This document shows, one piece after another, positions 27,645 through 41,482 of a DNA stretch of 64,000 bases; the first letter of the stretch is position 1; the number at the start of each line of letters is the position of its first letter. Under the pieces are notes generated by a model. It had not been told where the DNA came from. It ran no database searches and worked only from the letters and a program-made list of their open reading frames with translations. The stretch is from Chloroflexota bacterium (lineage in GTDB: Bacteria > Chloroflexota > Anaerolineae > Caldilineales > Caldilineaceae): positions 1-64,000 of the forward strand of contig JAJRVT010000185.1 of NCBI GenBank assembly GCA_024277175.1, read 5' to 3'. The position numbers were made by a program, and so were the translations under genes.

Positions 27645-28267
27645 GCGAGCGGGTGCGCAACGTGAATAAAGTCTCACTGATTCCCCTGGCTCCCGAACGC
27701 CACGCCGAAGCGCTACAGGCGGTCTACCGCGGGGCGCAGGCCTACTGGGAGATGTACAACCTGCCCGCCAGCCCCCGCAAACAGGCCGCGCTGGACCTGA
27801 AGGCTGCGGAAGAGACGCCCGGTCGCACCATGATGGGGATCGTCCGCGTCACCGCCGACCAGGCGGGAGCCCCAGGCGTGGAGATGATCGGCGTGGTCGA
27901 TTTTCGCCTCCACTGGCCGGGCGAGCATGTGGCCTACATCGGCATGATCATGGTGACCGAAACCTATCGCCGTCAGGGCGTGGGGAGCCAGGCCTGGCGA
28001 CTGCTGGAGCCTTGGCTGGTTCAGCGCGCAGATATCCAGACCGCACGCTGCGGCGTGGAGCAGTTCAACCCCGGCGCGCTGCGCTTCTTCCAGAGCCTGG
28101 ACTTCGATCTGACCGGCGAAGCCAATCGCCTGCGGGTGGGGGACAAGTTCGTGCGGCTGTTGTATATGGAGAAAGAATTGGGGGCAGGAGATTGGAGAGA
28201 TTGGAGATTGGGAGGCGCTTTAGCGGAGCGAATCTCCAATCTCCAATTTCTCAGTCTCCTGACTTGA
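27641..28267 (+). CDS. GNAT-family N-acetyltransferase, C-terminus derived from a repeat
   Basis: A 208-residue acetyltransferase translationally coupled to the dynamin-like gene (ATGA overlap). The GNAT core contains AYIGMIMVTETYRRQGVGSQAW, whose RRQGVG is the acetyl-CoA pyrophosphate loop, and the end strand ALRFFQSLDFDLTGE. Substrate unknown. The last 24 or so residues (from about 184, GAGDWRDWRLGG on) are encoded by a GAGATTGG palindrome and are not part of the fold, so the original stop was probably lost when the repeat entered. It overlaps the 3' end of the convergent glycosidase gene by 17 bp. Confidence 0.85.
28188..28260. repeat. GAGATTGG-type palindromic repeat (family B) inside two gene ends
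   Basis: The left arm GGAGATTGGAGAGATTGGAG and right arm CTCCAATCTCCAATTTCTC flank a short GGCGCTTTAGCGGAGC centre. It encodes the C-terminus of the GNAT gene on the plus strand and supplies the stop of the glycosidase gene on the minus strand. Confidence 0.85.
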
Positions 28268-29615
28268 CCAGGAAACGCGGCTCGCCTTCCACAGGCATGT
28301 CGATGACGCCGGAGTTGGGCGTCAGGGTCTGGATCGCGGTCCCTTCCCGATCCAGCAGCAGGCGGGACGAGTCGTCCTCCACCGGCAGCGTGGCGCTTCC
28401 CCCGTCGGTCGTCCAGGCCACGATCACCGGGTTGTCATCCACGTCGAACAAATAGGCCTCCACATTCTCCGGCAAATTGGGCATTGGCCCGTCGCACACC
28501 TTGCCCGTGACCAGGTTAGCGTAATTGGCGAAGGTGTCGTAGGCGTTGACGGGGTTGTGTTCGGCGTCGATCAGCCAGCGGTAGAGCGTGGGCGGATACT
28601 GGGTGTCCTGGCGGATCGCGAACCAAAATGTATTGTCCGCGCCGGCGCAATAGGCCCGGCTCAGTTCTTTGACCACAAAGTCCCGCTGCCCTTCCAGCCC
28701 GTTCTCCCCGTTGGCCCACATGGACATTTCCGTGATCCAGAGACGCTTGCCCGTCACCCCATACCGGGCCATGGTGTCGCGAAGTTCGGCCAGTTTGTAC
28801 GTCACGTCAGGAAATTCCGCGGCGTTGATGGGGTAGAAGTGAAAGCTGAGGCCGTCGAAGTAGTCCCCGGCCCCGTTCTCCAACGTCTTGGCGAGGAAAT
28901 CACGCTGAAAGTATTCCCAGCTGTCATAGGCCAGGCCGCCAAAAAAGACCAGGCCATCGGGGTCCAGTTCCTTCACGGTCTCATAGAAAACCTGAAGCGA
29001 GTGGGCGTACTCCTGGGGATGCCGTCCCCAGCAGCCGATATAGGGGCCGTAGGGATGGGGTTCGTGGGTGCCGTCCGGCTCGTTGATGAACTCCCACGCG
29101 CCCACATTCTCCTGATAGCGGGGAACCATGACCTTCACAAAATCCACCAGGGCCTGGTCATCGGTGATAGGCGCGCAGGGAAGGTTCGCGGCCCAGGAGG
29201 GGGCATTGTAGAGGACGACCAGGGCGCGCATGCCCAGGTCCTCGATCTGCTGGAAGACGGAATCGTAGGCGCTCCAATCGTAGACGCCGGGGCTTGTCTC
29301 GATCTCGGCCCAGGGCAGCCAGACGCGAATCCAGCCCGCGCCCGTCTGGCTGACGAGGGGATAGTCGAACGTCACCACATCGGTGTAGGCGGTCATGTGG
29401 CCAAAGTCGGCGCCGAATTTGACCGGGGCCCAGGGCCGGTTGGAGATCACAGGCAGGTAGACCGTGGACGTCACGGGGATGGTTGCAAACGGAGCGTCGG
29501 CCGTTTTTGCAGGCATCGAGCGGGCAGTGGCGTGAAAGGAGGCGGAGAAAGCGAGAAACAGGAGACCGGCGAACAGGACCGGCGCGAACAGACGGCGCAG
29601 GGAATGGGTAGTCAT
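28251..29615 (-). CDS. Secreted clan GH-A glycoside hydrolase-like protein
   Basis: A 454-residue exported protein with a signal peptide (about 1-30, RRLFAPVLFAGLLFLAFSAS) and a TIM-barrel glycosidase domain. The pattern is that of clan A (GH39/GH5-like): WIRVWLPWAEIETSPGVYDW early, the acid/base Glu in WEFINEPDG, SFHFYP, and a probable nucleophile Glu in LWITEMSMW. The C-terminal ~90 residues form a small beta domain. It should cut a beta-linked polysaccharide outside the cell; the specificity is unknown. The start at 29615 has GAGGAG upstream; a longer frame to 29846 lacks a signal sequence at its end. The stop codon lies in a palindromic repeat. Confidence 0.82.
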   Translation of the reverse strand: MTTHSLRRLFAPVLFAGLLFLAFSASFHATARSMPAKTADAPFATIPVTSTVYLPVISNRPWAPVKFGADFGHMTAYTDVVTFDYPLVSQTGAGWIRVWLPWAEIETSPGVYDWSAYDSVFQQIEDLGMRALVVLYNAPSWAANLPCAPITDDQALVDFVKVMVPRYQENVGAWEFINEPDGTHEPHPYGPYIGCWGRHPQEYAHSLQVFYETVKELDPDGLVFFGGLAYDSWEYFQRDFLAKTLENGAGDYFDGLSFHFYPINAAEFPDVTYKLAELRDTMARYGVTGKRLWITEMSMWANGENGLEGQRDFVVKELSRAYCAGADNTFWFAIRQDTQYPPTLYRWLIDAEHNPVNAYDTFANYANLVTGKVCDGPMPNLPENVEAYLFDVDDNPVIVAWTTDGGSATLPVEDDSSRLLLDREGTAIQTLTPNSGVIDMPVEGEPRFLVKSGD

Positions 29616-29893
29616 AAAATTCTCCTCACTTTGATTTTGGACAAAACAGGGACATAATCCGCGCATCTTCATCATGACACACGCACAGATCTGAACTTTT
29701 CGTCCACGAGTCCTCTCTGCATGTTGCCCTGTATGCGGTTGTCCCGGTTCATTGGGTGATACGCAGAGGATCATAACGATGATACGAAAGATTCGGTTCA
29801 CCTTCGCATCCTCCATGTCATATCTTGGGCGGTTGACGCCTGTCACGGTATCATGGGAGCAATGATAGCTTTTATATCCCGGAATGGAGACCC

Positions 29894-30544
29894 ATGACCG
29901 ACCTCACTATCGAACTCACCCAGATCGCCGAACAGTTGCGCGCCCTGAGCAACAACGGCCTCCAGCACACCGATGACCCTTACCAGATCGAACGCTTTCA
30001 CAAGATCCTAGGCCTCGCGGCGCGGACGCTGGCCCTGGCGGATCAGCGATCGCTCGACGAACTTGAGCGCATCTTCTTCGACGATGTCACCCTCAAGACG
30101 CCCTTCGCGGTGGTGGATACGGCGGTCTTCGATGAGCAGGGGCGTATGTTACTGATCCAGCGGGCCGATGACCGGCTGTGGGCCATGCCCGGCGGGGCCT
30201 GCGACGTGGGCGAAGCGCCCGCAACCGGGGCCGCGCGCGAGGTCTGGGAGGAGACGGGCTACACCGTCAACATCAGCCACCTGATCGGCGTTTTCGACAG
30301 TCGGCTTTGCGGCCAACGCACCAGCCGCCATCTCTATCACTTCCTCTTCGCCGGCGCGCCCGCGGACGGCGAAGCCAAAACCAGCATCGAAACCCTGGAC
30401 GTGGCCTGGTTCCCGCTGGACGCCCTCCCCTGGGGCAGCCTCTCGGATGGCCACGAAGCCCGCATCCGCCAGGCGCTGGCCTGGCGCGCCGACCCCGCGA
30501 TCCCGTCCTTCTTCGACCGAGAAGGCTGGCGGCCGCCGGAATAA
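29894..30544 (+). CDS. Nudix hydrolase with N-terminal NUDIX_N domain
   Basis: A 216-residue protein. The N-terminal 70 residues (helical, TDLTIELTQIAEQLRALSNN) resemble the NUDIX_N domain found on several nucleoside-diphosphate-linked hydrolases. The Nudix box follows from about residue 98: GGACDVGEAP...AAREVWEETGY, with the REVWEE metal-binding glutamates intact. It should hydrolyse a nucleoside diphosphate linked to another moiety (for example ADP-ribose or CDP-choline type substrates). It is a single gene upstream of uvrA, separated from it by a palindromic repeat. Confidence 0.87.
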   Translation: MTDLTIELTQIAEQLRALSNNGLQHTDDPYQIERFHKILGLAARTLALADQRSLDELERIFFDDVTLKTPFAVVDTAVFDEQGRMLLIQRADDRLWAMPGGACDVGEAPATGAAREVWEETGYTVNISHLIGVFDSRLCGQRTSRHLYHFLFAGAPADGEAKTSIETLDVAWFPLDALPWGSLSDGHEARIRQALAWRADPAIPSFFDREGWRPPE

Positions 30545-30550
30545 AAGCAA

Positions 30551-30641
30551 TGGAACGCGGATGACGCAGATTGGGCGGATCGACGCGGATTTTTTTTGAA
30601 ATCCGTGAAGATCCGCCCAATCCGGAGTTTCCGCGTTCTAT
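30551..30641. repeat. GCGGAT-type palindromic repeat (family A)
   Basis: GGAACGCGGATGACGCAGAT and TTGGGCGGAT at the left face ATCCGCCCAA and TTTCCGCGTTC at the right, with core CGGATTTTTTTTGAAATCCG. It lies between nudix and uvrA. Confidence 0.85.
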
Positions 30642-30744
30642 TGTTGATCAACCACCCAAGATCACGTACAATAGGCAGATTGAAAGAACAAGCGTTCGCA
30701 TCTCCCCCGTTGATCGCGCATTGATCACAAGGACCCGACCATCC

Positions 30745-33765
<3,021 letters not shown>

Positions 33766-33788
33766 GCCATAGATGCGATTACCGAGGG

Positions 33789-33849
33789 AGAAACCGGGTT
33801 TTTACGAATGCGCGCAATTCCCGAAGCGACAGCGCAAAAACCCGATTCC
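33789..33849. repeat. AAACCGGGTTT-type inverted repeat (family C)
   Basis: GAAACCGGGTTTTT at the left faces AAAAACCCGATT at the right with about 30 bp between. It lies just after uvrA. Related copies occur at 35887-35915, 42446-42532 and 60247-60312. Confidence 0.7.
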
Positions 33850-33901
33850 ATTCGCCCCAAAATATTGAGAAGATACCAAAAACTTGCGTAACGGACAAGA
33901 A

Positions 33902-34065
33902 TATGATAGAGTGTCTAACGTATGGAAGCGTTGATCGCAAGCCCGATCGACGCCCTGTTGGCCAGCCGAGCGTTTGACTGCGGAAGTGGGGACATCCCCA
34001 CTTTCTTTGTTGTCAGGCGTAGGCGAAAAGGCCCGTCTCTCTTTCCGGGCCGAATGAAAGAGAGA
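33902..34065 (+). promoter_or_regulatory. Structured leader upstream of nusA, with terminator-like hairpin and possible pseudoknot
   Basis: A TATGAT -10-like box (33902-33907, no clear -35) is followed by hairpin GCGTTGATCG/CGATCGACGC (33928-33953), a terminator-like hairpin GTGGGGA/TCCCCAC (33986-34001) with TTTCTTTG after it, and a third hairpin GGCCCG/CGGGCC (34030-34051). The loop of the third, TCTCTCTTTC (34036-34045), is perfectly complementary to GAAAGAGAGA at 34056-34065, allowing a pseudoknot or alternative stem. The nusA start is 105 bp further on. Attenuation of the nusA operon is a reasonable idea, since NusA acts on terminators, but it is inferred. Confidence 0.55.
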
Positions 34066-34170
34066 TGCAGAAGCAAATAGCGTCGTCGTAATGATGGCTT
34101 GTCTGAACCATAGGCGGACGCACCCGCCAGACGGTGAGCAAGCGGGAGTATTCAGGGGTGTAAGGAAGCT

Positions 34171-35871
34171 ATGTCTAAAGCTTTGATTGCTGGCATCACC
34201 CAGGTTGCCAACGAAAAAGGTCTTGATCGCGAGGTTATCTTTGAGGCGATTGAGGCTGCGTTGATTTCAGCCTATAAACGCAACTACGGCTCGGTGGCGA
34301 ATGTCACAGCCGAAGTGGATCGGGTCACGGGCGAGATGAACATTCTCGCCGAACGCGAGGTCGTCGAGGATGTGATCAGCGAGCGCACGGAGATCACAGA
34401 AGAAGAGGCGAAGAAGATCGACCCGAACGCCGAACTGGGCGACGTCATTCAGGTGAAGACGAACCCGGATGATTTCGGACGCATCGCCGCGCAGACGGCC
34501 AAACAAGTCATTCTGCAACGCATCCGCGAGGCTGAACGCGACACCGTCTACGAGAACTTCGCCCACCGCGTGGGCGAGTTGATCAACGCCCAGGTGCGCA
34601 GCGTGGACATGGTGTCGGGCACGGTGACCGTCCTCCTGGATGACAAACACGAGAGCTTGCTCATGCGTGACGAGCAGATCCCGCGGGAGCGGCTGCGGCG
34701 GGGCGATTATGTGCGCGTCTATATTGTGGACGTGCACAAAAGTTCGCGCGGGCCGGTGATCAAACTCAGCCGCACCCATCGCAACCTGCTGCGTCGTCTG
34801 CTGGAACAGGAGATCCCTGAAGTGCGGGACGGCGTTGTCGAGATCAAGGCCATCGCCCGGGAGCCGGGCGCGCGCAGCAAGGCGGCCGTGGTCGCCACCC
34901 GGGAAGGCGTGGACGCGGTGGGCAGTTGCGTGGGCCTGCGTGGGTTGCGCATCCAGAATATCGTCAATGAACTCTCGGGTGAGAAAATCGACGTGGTCGA
35001 ATGGCACCCGGAACTGACCAAATATATCGCCAACGCCTTGAGCCCGGCCAAAGTCAACAACGTCATCCTGGAAGAGAAGGGCAACGTCAAGACCGCGATC
35101 GTGATCGTGCCTGATCGCCAGCTTAGCCTGGCCATCGGCAAAGAAGGCCAGAACGCACGGCTGGCGGCGAAACTGACCGGCTGGCGAATCGATATCAAGA
35201 GCGAAAGCGAAGCCATCGAAGAGGGCCTGGATCGGTTGGCGCAGGCCCAGTTGCAGGCCGCCATGAGCATGTCTCCGGCGGAGGATCTATTGACGGTGGC
35301 GGAACGCCTTCTGCAGGGAGACGACACCGTTGGCCTGCCCACAACCACAGAGGACAAGTTGAGCGAGGCGGCCCGGGCGCTCGAAAAGATGGAGGAGCAA
35401 GAGGCCACATCGCCGCCGGTCGAAATGCCTTCGTTGGACGATGTGCTGGCCAAGCTCCAGGAGGAAGACCTCTACGAAACGCGAACAACGATACCGGAGC
35501 TCCCCGATATCACGGAGATCCCGGAAATGCCGTCGCTGCCCAGCGAAGAGGAATACGTGATCCGGACCGAGGACGACGTCACAGAACCTGAAGCCGCCGA
35601 CGAAGAATTGCCGGAAGTGATCACCGCCGACATGCTGCGCGCCGCCATGAGTCAACGGAAGAAGATCGATATCGAGGATGAGGACTTCGAAGTCCCGGCC
35701 GAGTTGTTGGTCGGTCTGGAAGAGGAAGTCGAAGAAGACGCCGAAAAAGAGGAAGCGGACCTGGAAGCGTTGGGCAAAACCAAGAAAAAGAAGAAGTCGA
35801 GCAAGAAAAAAGCGAAGCGCAAACGTCGCCCCAGCTACCAGGACGAAGATGACTATCGTAATTATTTCTAG
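34171..35871 (+). CDS. nusA: Transcription termination/antitermination factor NusA with long acidic-basic tail
   Basis: A 566-residue NusA. The N-terminal RNA-polymerase-binding domain (about 1-125), S1 domain (about 135-200, [20 protein letters not shown]) and two KH domains (about 205-345; GSCVGLRG and [19 protein letters not shown] carry the GxxG loops) are complete. The remaining ~200 residues form a glutamate-rich region ending in a Lys/Arg stretch ([18 protein letters not shown]) not present in short NusA proteins. It binds RNA polymerase and nascent RNA to control pausing, termination and antitermination. AAGGA lies 5 bp before the ATG. It heads the ylxR-infB-rbfA block; no rimP gene precedes it here. 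Confidence 0.95.
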   Translation: MSKALIAGITQVANEKGLDREVIFEAIEAALISAYKRNYGSVANVTAEVDRVTGEMNILAEREVVEDVISERTEITEEEAKKIDPNAELGDVIQVKTNPDDFGRIAAQTAKQVILQRIREAERDTVYENFAHRVGELINAQVRSVDMVSGTVTVLLDDKHESLLMRDEQIPRERLRRGDYVRVYIVDVHKSSRGPVIKLSRTHRNLLRRLLEQEIPEVRDGVVEIKAIAREPGARSKAAVVATREGVDAVGSCVGLRGLRIQNIVNELSGEKIDVVEWHPELTKYIANALSPAKVNNVILEEKGNVKTAIVIVPDRQLSLAIGKEGQNARLAAKLTGWRIDIKSESEAIEEGLDRLAQAQLQAAMSMSPAEDLLTVAERLLQGDDTVGLPTTTEDKLSEAARALEKMEEQEATSPPVEMPSLDDVLAKLQEEDLYETRTTIPELPDITEIPEMPSLPSEEEYVIRTEDDVTEPEAADEELPEVITADMLRAAMSQRKKIDIEDEDFEVPAELLVGLEEEVEEDAEKEEADLEALGKTKKKKKSSKKKAKRKRRPSYQDEDDYRNYF

Positions 35872-35886
35872 CGTCACGTCAAAGAC

Positions 35887-35915
35887 GAACCAGGTTTCTG
35901 ACAGAAACCTGGTTC
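35887..35915. repeat. Perfect 14-bp inverted repeat (family C) between nusA and ylxR
   Basis: GAACCAGGTTTCTG and CAGAAACCTGGTTC are separated by one base. In mRNA this would be a strong stem-loop inside the operon. Confidence 0.85.
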
Positions 35916-35952
35916 ACGCGGAGCTAGCTTATAAGCGCTGTGGAGGCGCGCT

Positions 35953-36276
35953 GTGGCCAAACAGCAACAAACTCGACGCAAGCACATTCCACAACGCACC
36001 TGCATCGCCTGCCGGGAAGTTGCGGGCAAACGGGGGTTGATTCGCCTGGTGCGCACCCCCGAAGGCGTACAGATCGATTTGACGGGCAAAAAATTAGCCG
36101 GCCGCGGCGCGTACCTGCATCCGCAGCAACGTTGCTGGCGGCGGGCATTGGAAAATCGACGGGTCGAGCAAGCGCTGCGCACGAAGCTGAGCGCCGCCGA
36201 CCGTGAACGGTTGGAAACGTTTATGGCCACCCTGCCGGATTCGGAAGTCGAATCGACGACGGAGGGTGAAGCGTGA
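35953..36276 (+). CDS. ylxR: YlxR (DUF448) RNA-binding protein
   Basis: A 107-residue YlxR-family protein, a conserved neighbour of nusA and infB; in some bacteria it has been linked to RNase P or transcription regulation. The family core is clear: RKHIPQRTCIACREVAGKRG, LIRLVRTPEG and GRGAYLHPQQRCWRRAL. The start is GTG, placed to include the conserved basic N-terminus. The stop overlaps a possible GTG start of a 44-codon frame. The Ala/Thr/Glu-rich tail is not conserved. Confidence 0.92.
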   Translation: MAKQQQTRRKHIPQRTCIACREVAGKRGLIRLVRTPEGVQIDLTGKKLAGRGAYLHPQQRCWRRALENRRVEQALRTKLSAADRERLETFMATLPDSEVESTTEGEA

Positions 36277-36407
36277 CGAAAGAGTTACAGAATCGAACAA
36301 GTAGCGAACAGGACCAACAGGTGAACCGAGTGATTTTTTTGAAAAACATGCCGATCATACGTCAGCATGTGCATTCTGTGGCTCAGCGCCAAGATGCACC
36401 GGCGTAA
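36273..36407 (+). CDS. Possible 44-residue coupled small protein after ylxR
   Basis: A GTG start at 36273 overlaps the ylxR stop (GTGA) and has GGAGGG six bases upstream, the arrangement of a coupled gene. The frame encodes 44 residues (MTKELQNRTSSEQDQQ..., a hydrophobic VIFL near 20, ending QRQDAPA) and stops at TAA 36405-36407. In many bacteria an L7Ae-like protein (YlxQ) sits here, but this peptide shows no likeness to it. It could be a real small protein, a decayed remnant or chance. Confidence 0.35.
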   Translation: MTKELQNRTSSEQDQQVNRVIFLKNMPIIRQHVHSVAQRQDAPA

Positions 36408-36826
36408 ATCTTCTGGACAGGGACAAGGCCCCATCAGCGCGATGAATGTGTGCGTTGAACGCGGTCTTGAAACGGCCAGAGGGAGGACGGCTGCATGGTA
36501 GGCTAATACGATCAGGTTGAGTTGTAGAACATGCACGACAAGTTGACCTTCGTCAGACGCCAAGCCACACGGCCTCGTCGCAGTCAGCCTGCGATGGTTG
36601 CGAAGTGCGCTTCGCCCTCTCTTTAGTTTTCCGTTTCCCGCGCCCCCGGCGTCATCCCCATCCAGCATCCTGTCGCCTCCATATACGTCTGCACCGACTG
36701 CACGTCCCGATATCGGACGCGTGGCAGGTGGCGCATGGATTTATAACGTCGCCCCCATCATTGGGGGGACAGCGACGGGAAACAAAGACAGAATACAGGC
36801 AGAAAATAGAGAGAGGAAGCCAGTCC
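36408..36826. other. Long leader upstream of infB
   Basis: 419 bp without a convincing gene. It holds several short dyads: GCGAAG/CTTCGC (36600-36615), CGTCCCGATATCGGACG near 36702, and a C-run/G-run pair (CGCCCCC...GGGGGG) near 36750. An internal promoter or RNA structure controlling infB is possible; no consensus boxes were found. Confidence 0.45.
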
Positions 36827-38725
<1,899 letters not shown>

Positions 38726-38751
38726 GAACGACGCAGCGTGCGACATCTGTT

Positions 38752-38798
38752 ACGCAGAGTCGTCCGGGCCTATTGAGCCGGGGCGACTCTGCGTTTTA
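38752..38798 (+). terminator. Intrinsic terminator/attenuator between infB and rbfA
   Basis: An 11-bp stem ACGCAGAGTCG/CGACTCTGCGT, extended by further G/C pairs, followed by TTTTA. It ends 19 bp before the rbfA start, so it probably lets only part of the transcripts through. Confidence 0.75.
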
Positions 38799-38816
38799 GA
38801 GATTGCGAGGCAAACC

Positions 38817-39227
38817 ATGTCAACGACAGTGCGGCAGGAGCGCGTCGCCCGGATGCTCTACGAGGAGTTGAGCATTCTCATCGGCTCGGAACTGGCGGAT
38901 CCTGATCTGGCCTTCGTTCAGGTCACGGATGTGCGCATCAGCCGGGATCTGCGCAGCGCCAGGATCTACGTTCATCATAGCGACGATGAACTCTTGGAAC
39001 GGGACGTGCTCCGGGCGTTGAAGCGCGCCATTCCCTACATTCGCAGCCAGATAGCGGCGCGCAACACCACGCGTGCGGTGCCGGAACTGACCTTCCAGTA
39101 CGATGACACCCCCGAACGCGCGCAGCGGATCGACGCCCTGCTGAGCCAGATCGCGGAGGAGCGCGCCGAGGCCCGGCCGGGCGGCGAACCCATGGGGGAT
39201 GGAGAGACAGCGGAAGATCCCCAATAA
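38817..39227 (+). CDS. rbfA: 30S ribosome-binding factor A
   Basis: A 136-residue RbfA, a KH-type protein that binds immature 30S subunits and helps 16S rRNA 5' end maturation. Family features: RQERVARMLYEELSILIGSE, VQVTDVRISRDLRSARIYV and a helix-kink-helix region RAIPYIRSQIAARNTTRAVP, followed by ELTFQYDDTPERAQRIDALL. A GAGG lies 9 bp before the ATG. It follows infB in the conserved nusA-infB-rbfA order. Confidence 0.94.
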   Translation: MSTTVRQERVARMLYEELSILIGSELADPDLAFVQVTDVRISRDLRSARIYVHHSDDELLERDVLRALKRAIPYIRSQIAARNTTRAVPELTFQYDDTPERAQRIDALLSQIAEERAEARPGGEPMGDGETAEDPQ

Positions 39228-39289
39228 ACCCGTCGGCCACAAATGGAACGATATCGAATTTTCACGAAATATGGGTGATGATCAGACTA

Positions 39290-39323
39290 CCGACGCCAAG
39301 GCTGGTTCAGACCTTGGCGTCGG
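39290..39323. promoter_or_regulatory. Strong hairpin between rbfA and nrnA
   Basis: A perfect 12-bp stem CCGACGCCAAGG/CCTTGGCGTCGG with a 10-nt loop, no T-run. It is followed by a degraded family A repeat arm at about 39385-39427 (AATCCGCTCAACCCGCGGTTC). Confidence 0.65.
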
Positions 39324-39447
39324 CGCGTGGGAAATGAAACGTGAGGGCATGAATGCCTGCGCCGGCGGACGCACGCCGTATTACTAACGAACGCAAACTG
39401 TGTAATCCGCTCAACCCGCGGTTCACATGACAAAGATGTGAGGCACC

Positions 39448-40455
39448 ATGAAACTGGACACTGAAAATCTGAAACGGGTGGCGTCCGCCATCGAAGGGGC
39501 CGACAATATCCTTTGCGTCAGCCATGTGGCCCCGGACGGCGACGCCATTGGCAGCCTCCTGGGCGCGGGCTGGATCCTCCGCAGCCTGGGCAAGACGCCG
39601 ACCCTGGCCCTCCACGATCCCGTGCCTGAGGGTCTGCGCTTCCTCCCCGGCGCGGGCCAGGTGATCGGTCCCCAGGACGTGGGCGCCGACTACGATCTGA
39701 TCCTTTGCCTGGACGCGTCCAGCCCGGATCGCATGGGCAAGGTCTATCGAGAGGCGGACCACGCCCACATTCCCCTGGCCGTGGTCGACCACCACGTGAC
39801 CAACACGCTCTTCGGGACAGCCAACTGGGTGGAGCCAGGCTGCGCCGCCGCCTGCCAAATGCTCGTCTACCTGGCCGACGCGCTGGCGGTTCCCCTGACC
39901 GGCCCCTTGGCCGAATGCCTGCTCACCGGCACAGTCACCGATACCCTGGGCTTCCGCACCAGCAACACCAGCGCCGATGTGATGGAGGCGGCCATGCGCC
40001 TCATGCGCGGGGGCGCCAGCCTGCCGGAGATCACGGCCCAGACCCTCAACCGGCGACCGGTCCGAGAACTGAAACTGTGGGGTTTGGTGTTGCCCAACAT
40101 GCAACTGTCGGACGGCGTGATCTGGGTCACGGCCAGCCGCGCGCAGTTGGCCGCGGTCGGCGCGGAGCCTGCCGATCTGCGCCTGGCCAGCATCCTGGTC
40201 TCCGCGGTGGAGGCCAACATCAGCGCCACCTTCATCGAGCGCCTGGACGAGGACGGCGAGCAGGTGGTCGAATGCAGTTTCCGGGCCAAACCCGGCTTCG
40301 ACGTCAGCGGCGTGGCCTTCGAATTGGGCGGAGGCGGTCATCCGCCCGCGTCCGGCTGCACCCTGCCCGGCGAACTGGAAGAGGTCACGTCCATGGTGGT
40401 GGCCAAACTCAAGGCCGCGCACGCCGCCCAGGTTGCAGCGGGAAAGCATCCATGA
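39448..40455 (+). CDS. nrnA: DHH/DHHA1 phosphoesterase, NrnA-like oligoribonuclease
   Basis: A 335-residue bifunctional oligoribonuclease/PAP phosphatase family member. The DHH domain shows HVAPDGDAIGS (metal ligands, about 26-36), LCLDASS and VVDHH (about 112-116); the DHHA1 domain ends with ELGGGGHPPASG, the substrate-binding glycine motif. It degrades short RNA fragments (nano-RNA) and may dephosphorylate pAp. It is followed by truB with a 4-bp ATGA overlap, the common rbfA-nrnA-truB-ribF order. Confidence 0.92.
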   Translation: MKLDTENLKRVASAIEGADNILCVSHVAPDGDAIGSLLGAGWILRSLGKTPTLALHDPVPEGLRFLPGAGQVIGPQDVGADYDLILCLDASSPDRMGKVYREADHAHIPLAVVDHHVTNTLFGTANWVEPGCAAACQMLVYLADALAVPLTGPLAECLLTGTVTDTLGFRTSNTSADVMEAAMRLMRGGASLPEITAQTLNRRPVRELKLWGLVLPNMQLSDGVIWVTASRAQLAAVGAEPADLRLASILVSAVEANISATFIERLDEDGEQVVECSFRAKPGFDVSGVAFELGGGGHPPASGCTLPGELEEVTSMVVAKLKAAHAAQVAAGKHP

Positions 40456-41474
40456 GCCAGCGCACCGCCCCAACCACCGGCCTGCTGATCGTAGACAAGC
40501 CCGGCCTGCCCATGGACCGTGATGAGCCCGACGCGGCCGCCTATGACTTGCCCACCAGCCACGATGTGGTGCAGCGGGTGCGTCGCTGGAGCGGCCAGCG
40601 CCGTATCGGCCACACAGGCACCCTGGACCCCATGGCCAGTGGCGTGCTCGTCCTCTGCCTGGGCCAGGCCACCCGCCTGGTCGAGTATTACCAGGGGCAC
40701 GATAAGGTCTACCTGGCCGAGGTGACGCTGGGTCGAGCCACCGACACCTATGACGCCCTGGGCCAGGTGACGGACGAGCAACCCGTCCCGCCGCTGACGC
40801 CGGCGGATATCGAGGCAGCGCTGGCTCGATTCCGGGGCGAAATCTGGCAGACGCCGCCCATCTATTCGGCCATCAAACGCGGGGGGGAAAGCCTGCACCG
40901 CAAGGCCCGGCGGGGCGAGGATGTAACGATCGAGCCGCGCCCAATTACCATTCACGAACTGAGTTTGGTAGACTTAATCGGGTCAGATCGTCTGCGTCTG
41001 CGAGTGCGATCGTCGGCCGGCGCGTATATGCGCAGTCTCGCCCACGATCTGGGCGTGGCCTTGGGCACAGTCGCTCATCTCTCCGCACTGCGCAGGGAGG
41101 CGGCCGGTGGGTTTACGTTGGCAGACGCCATCGAACTAGACGCGATCCAGGCTGCGGCGGAAGAGGGGCGACTGGCCGACCTGCTCCTGCCCCCAGGCGA
41201 CAGGTTACAGATGCCGCGGCTGACGCTAGACGAAGAGCGCAGCCGCAGATTGGGCTACGGACAGCGCGTGGTCCTGAACGGGATCGATGTCGTGGACAAT
41301 AATACGCTGTTCCAGGCGTATGACGAAGAAGGTCGATTCCTTGGCATACTGCACTGTCTGCAAACAGGCGCCCACAGGGATGAAACCAACATAGATGAAG
41401 CGGGGAGCGAGCCCGGTCTCAGCGTTGACGAAAGCGTCTGGAAGGCCGAAAAGTGGTTCGCCCCCCAGGCATAG
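40452..41474 (+). CDS. truB: tRNA pseudouridine-55 synthase TruB
   Basis: A 340-residue TruB that converts U55 in the tRNA T-loop to pseudouridine. The catalytic Asp59 lies in GHTGTLDPMASGVL; other family blocks are DKVYLAEVTLG, QTPPIYSAIKRGGESLHRKAR and SAGAYMRSLAHDLG. Between the start motif LLIVDKP and TSHDVVQRVRR there is an insertion of about 14 residues (GLPMDRDEPDAAAYDL) where most TruB proteins have only PAGM or similar. The C-terminal ~70 residues form a PUA-like end with an acidic extension. It is translationally coupled to nrnA. Confidence 0.94.
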   Translation: MSQRTAPTTGLLIVDKPGLPMDRDEPDAAAYDLPTSHDVVQRVRRWSGQRRIGHTGTLDPMASGVLVLCLGQATRLVEYYQGHDKVYLAEVTLGRATDTYDALGQVTDEQPVPPLTPADIEAALARFRGEIWQTPPIYSAIKRGGESLHRKARRGEDVTIEPRPITIHELSLVDLIGSDRLRLRVRSSAGAYMRSLAHDLGVALGTVAHLSALRREAAGGFTLADAIELDAIQAAAEEGRLADLLLPPGDRLQMPRLTLDEERSRRLGYGQRVVLNGIDVVDNNTLFQAYDEEGRFLGILHCLQTGAHRDETNIDEAGSEPGLSVDESVWKAEKWFAPQA

Positions 41475-41482
41475 ATAAGGTT

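Noticed and set aside
39199-39387. 62-codon frame after rbfA
   Set aside because: It starts inside rbfA and runs through a hairpin; no Shine-Dalgarno and no family likeness.
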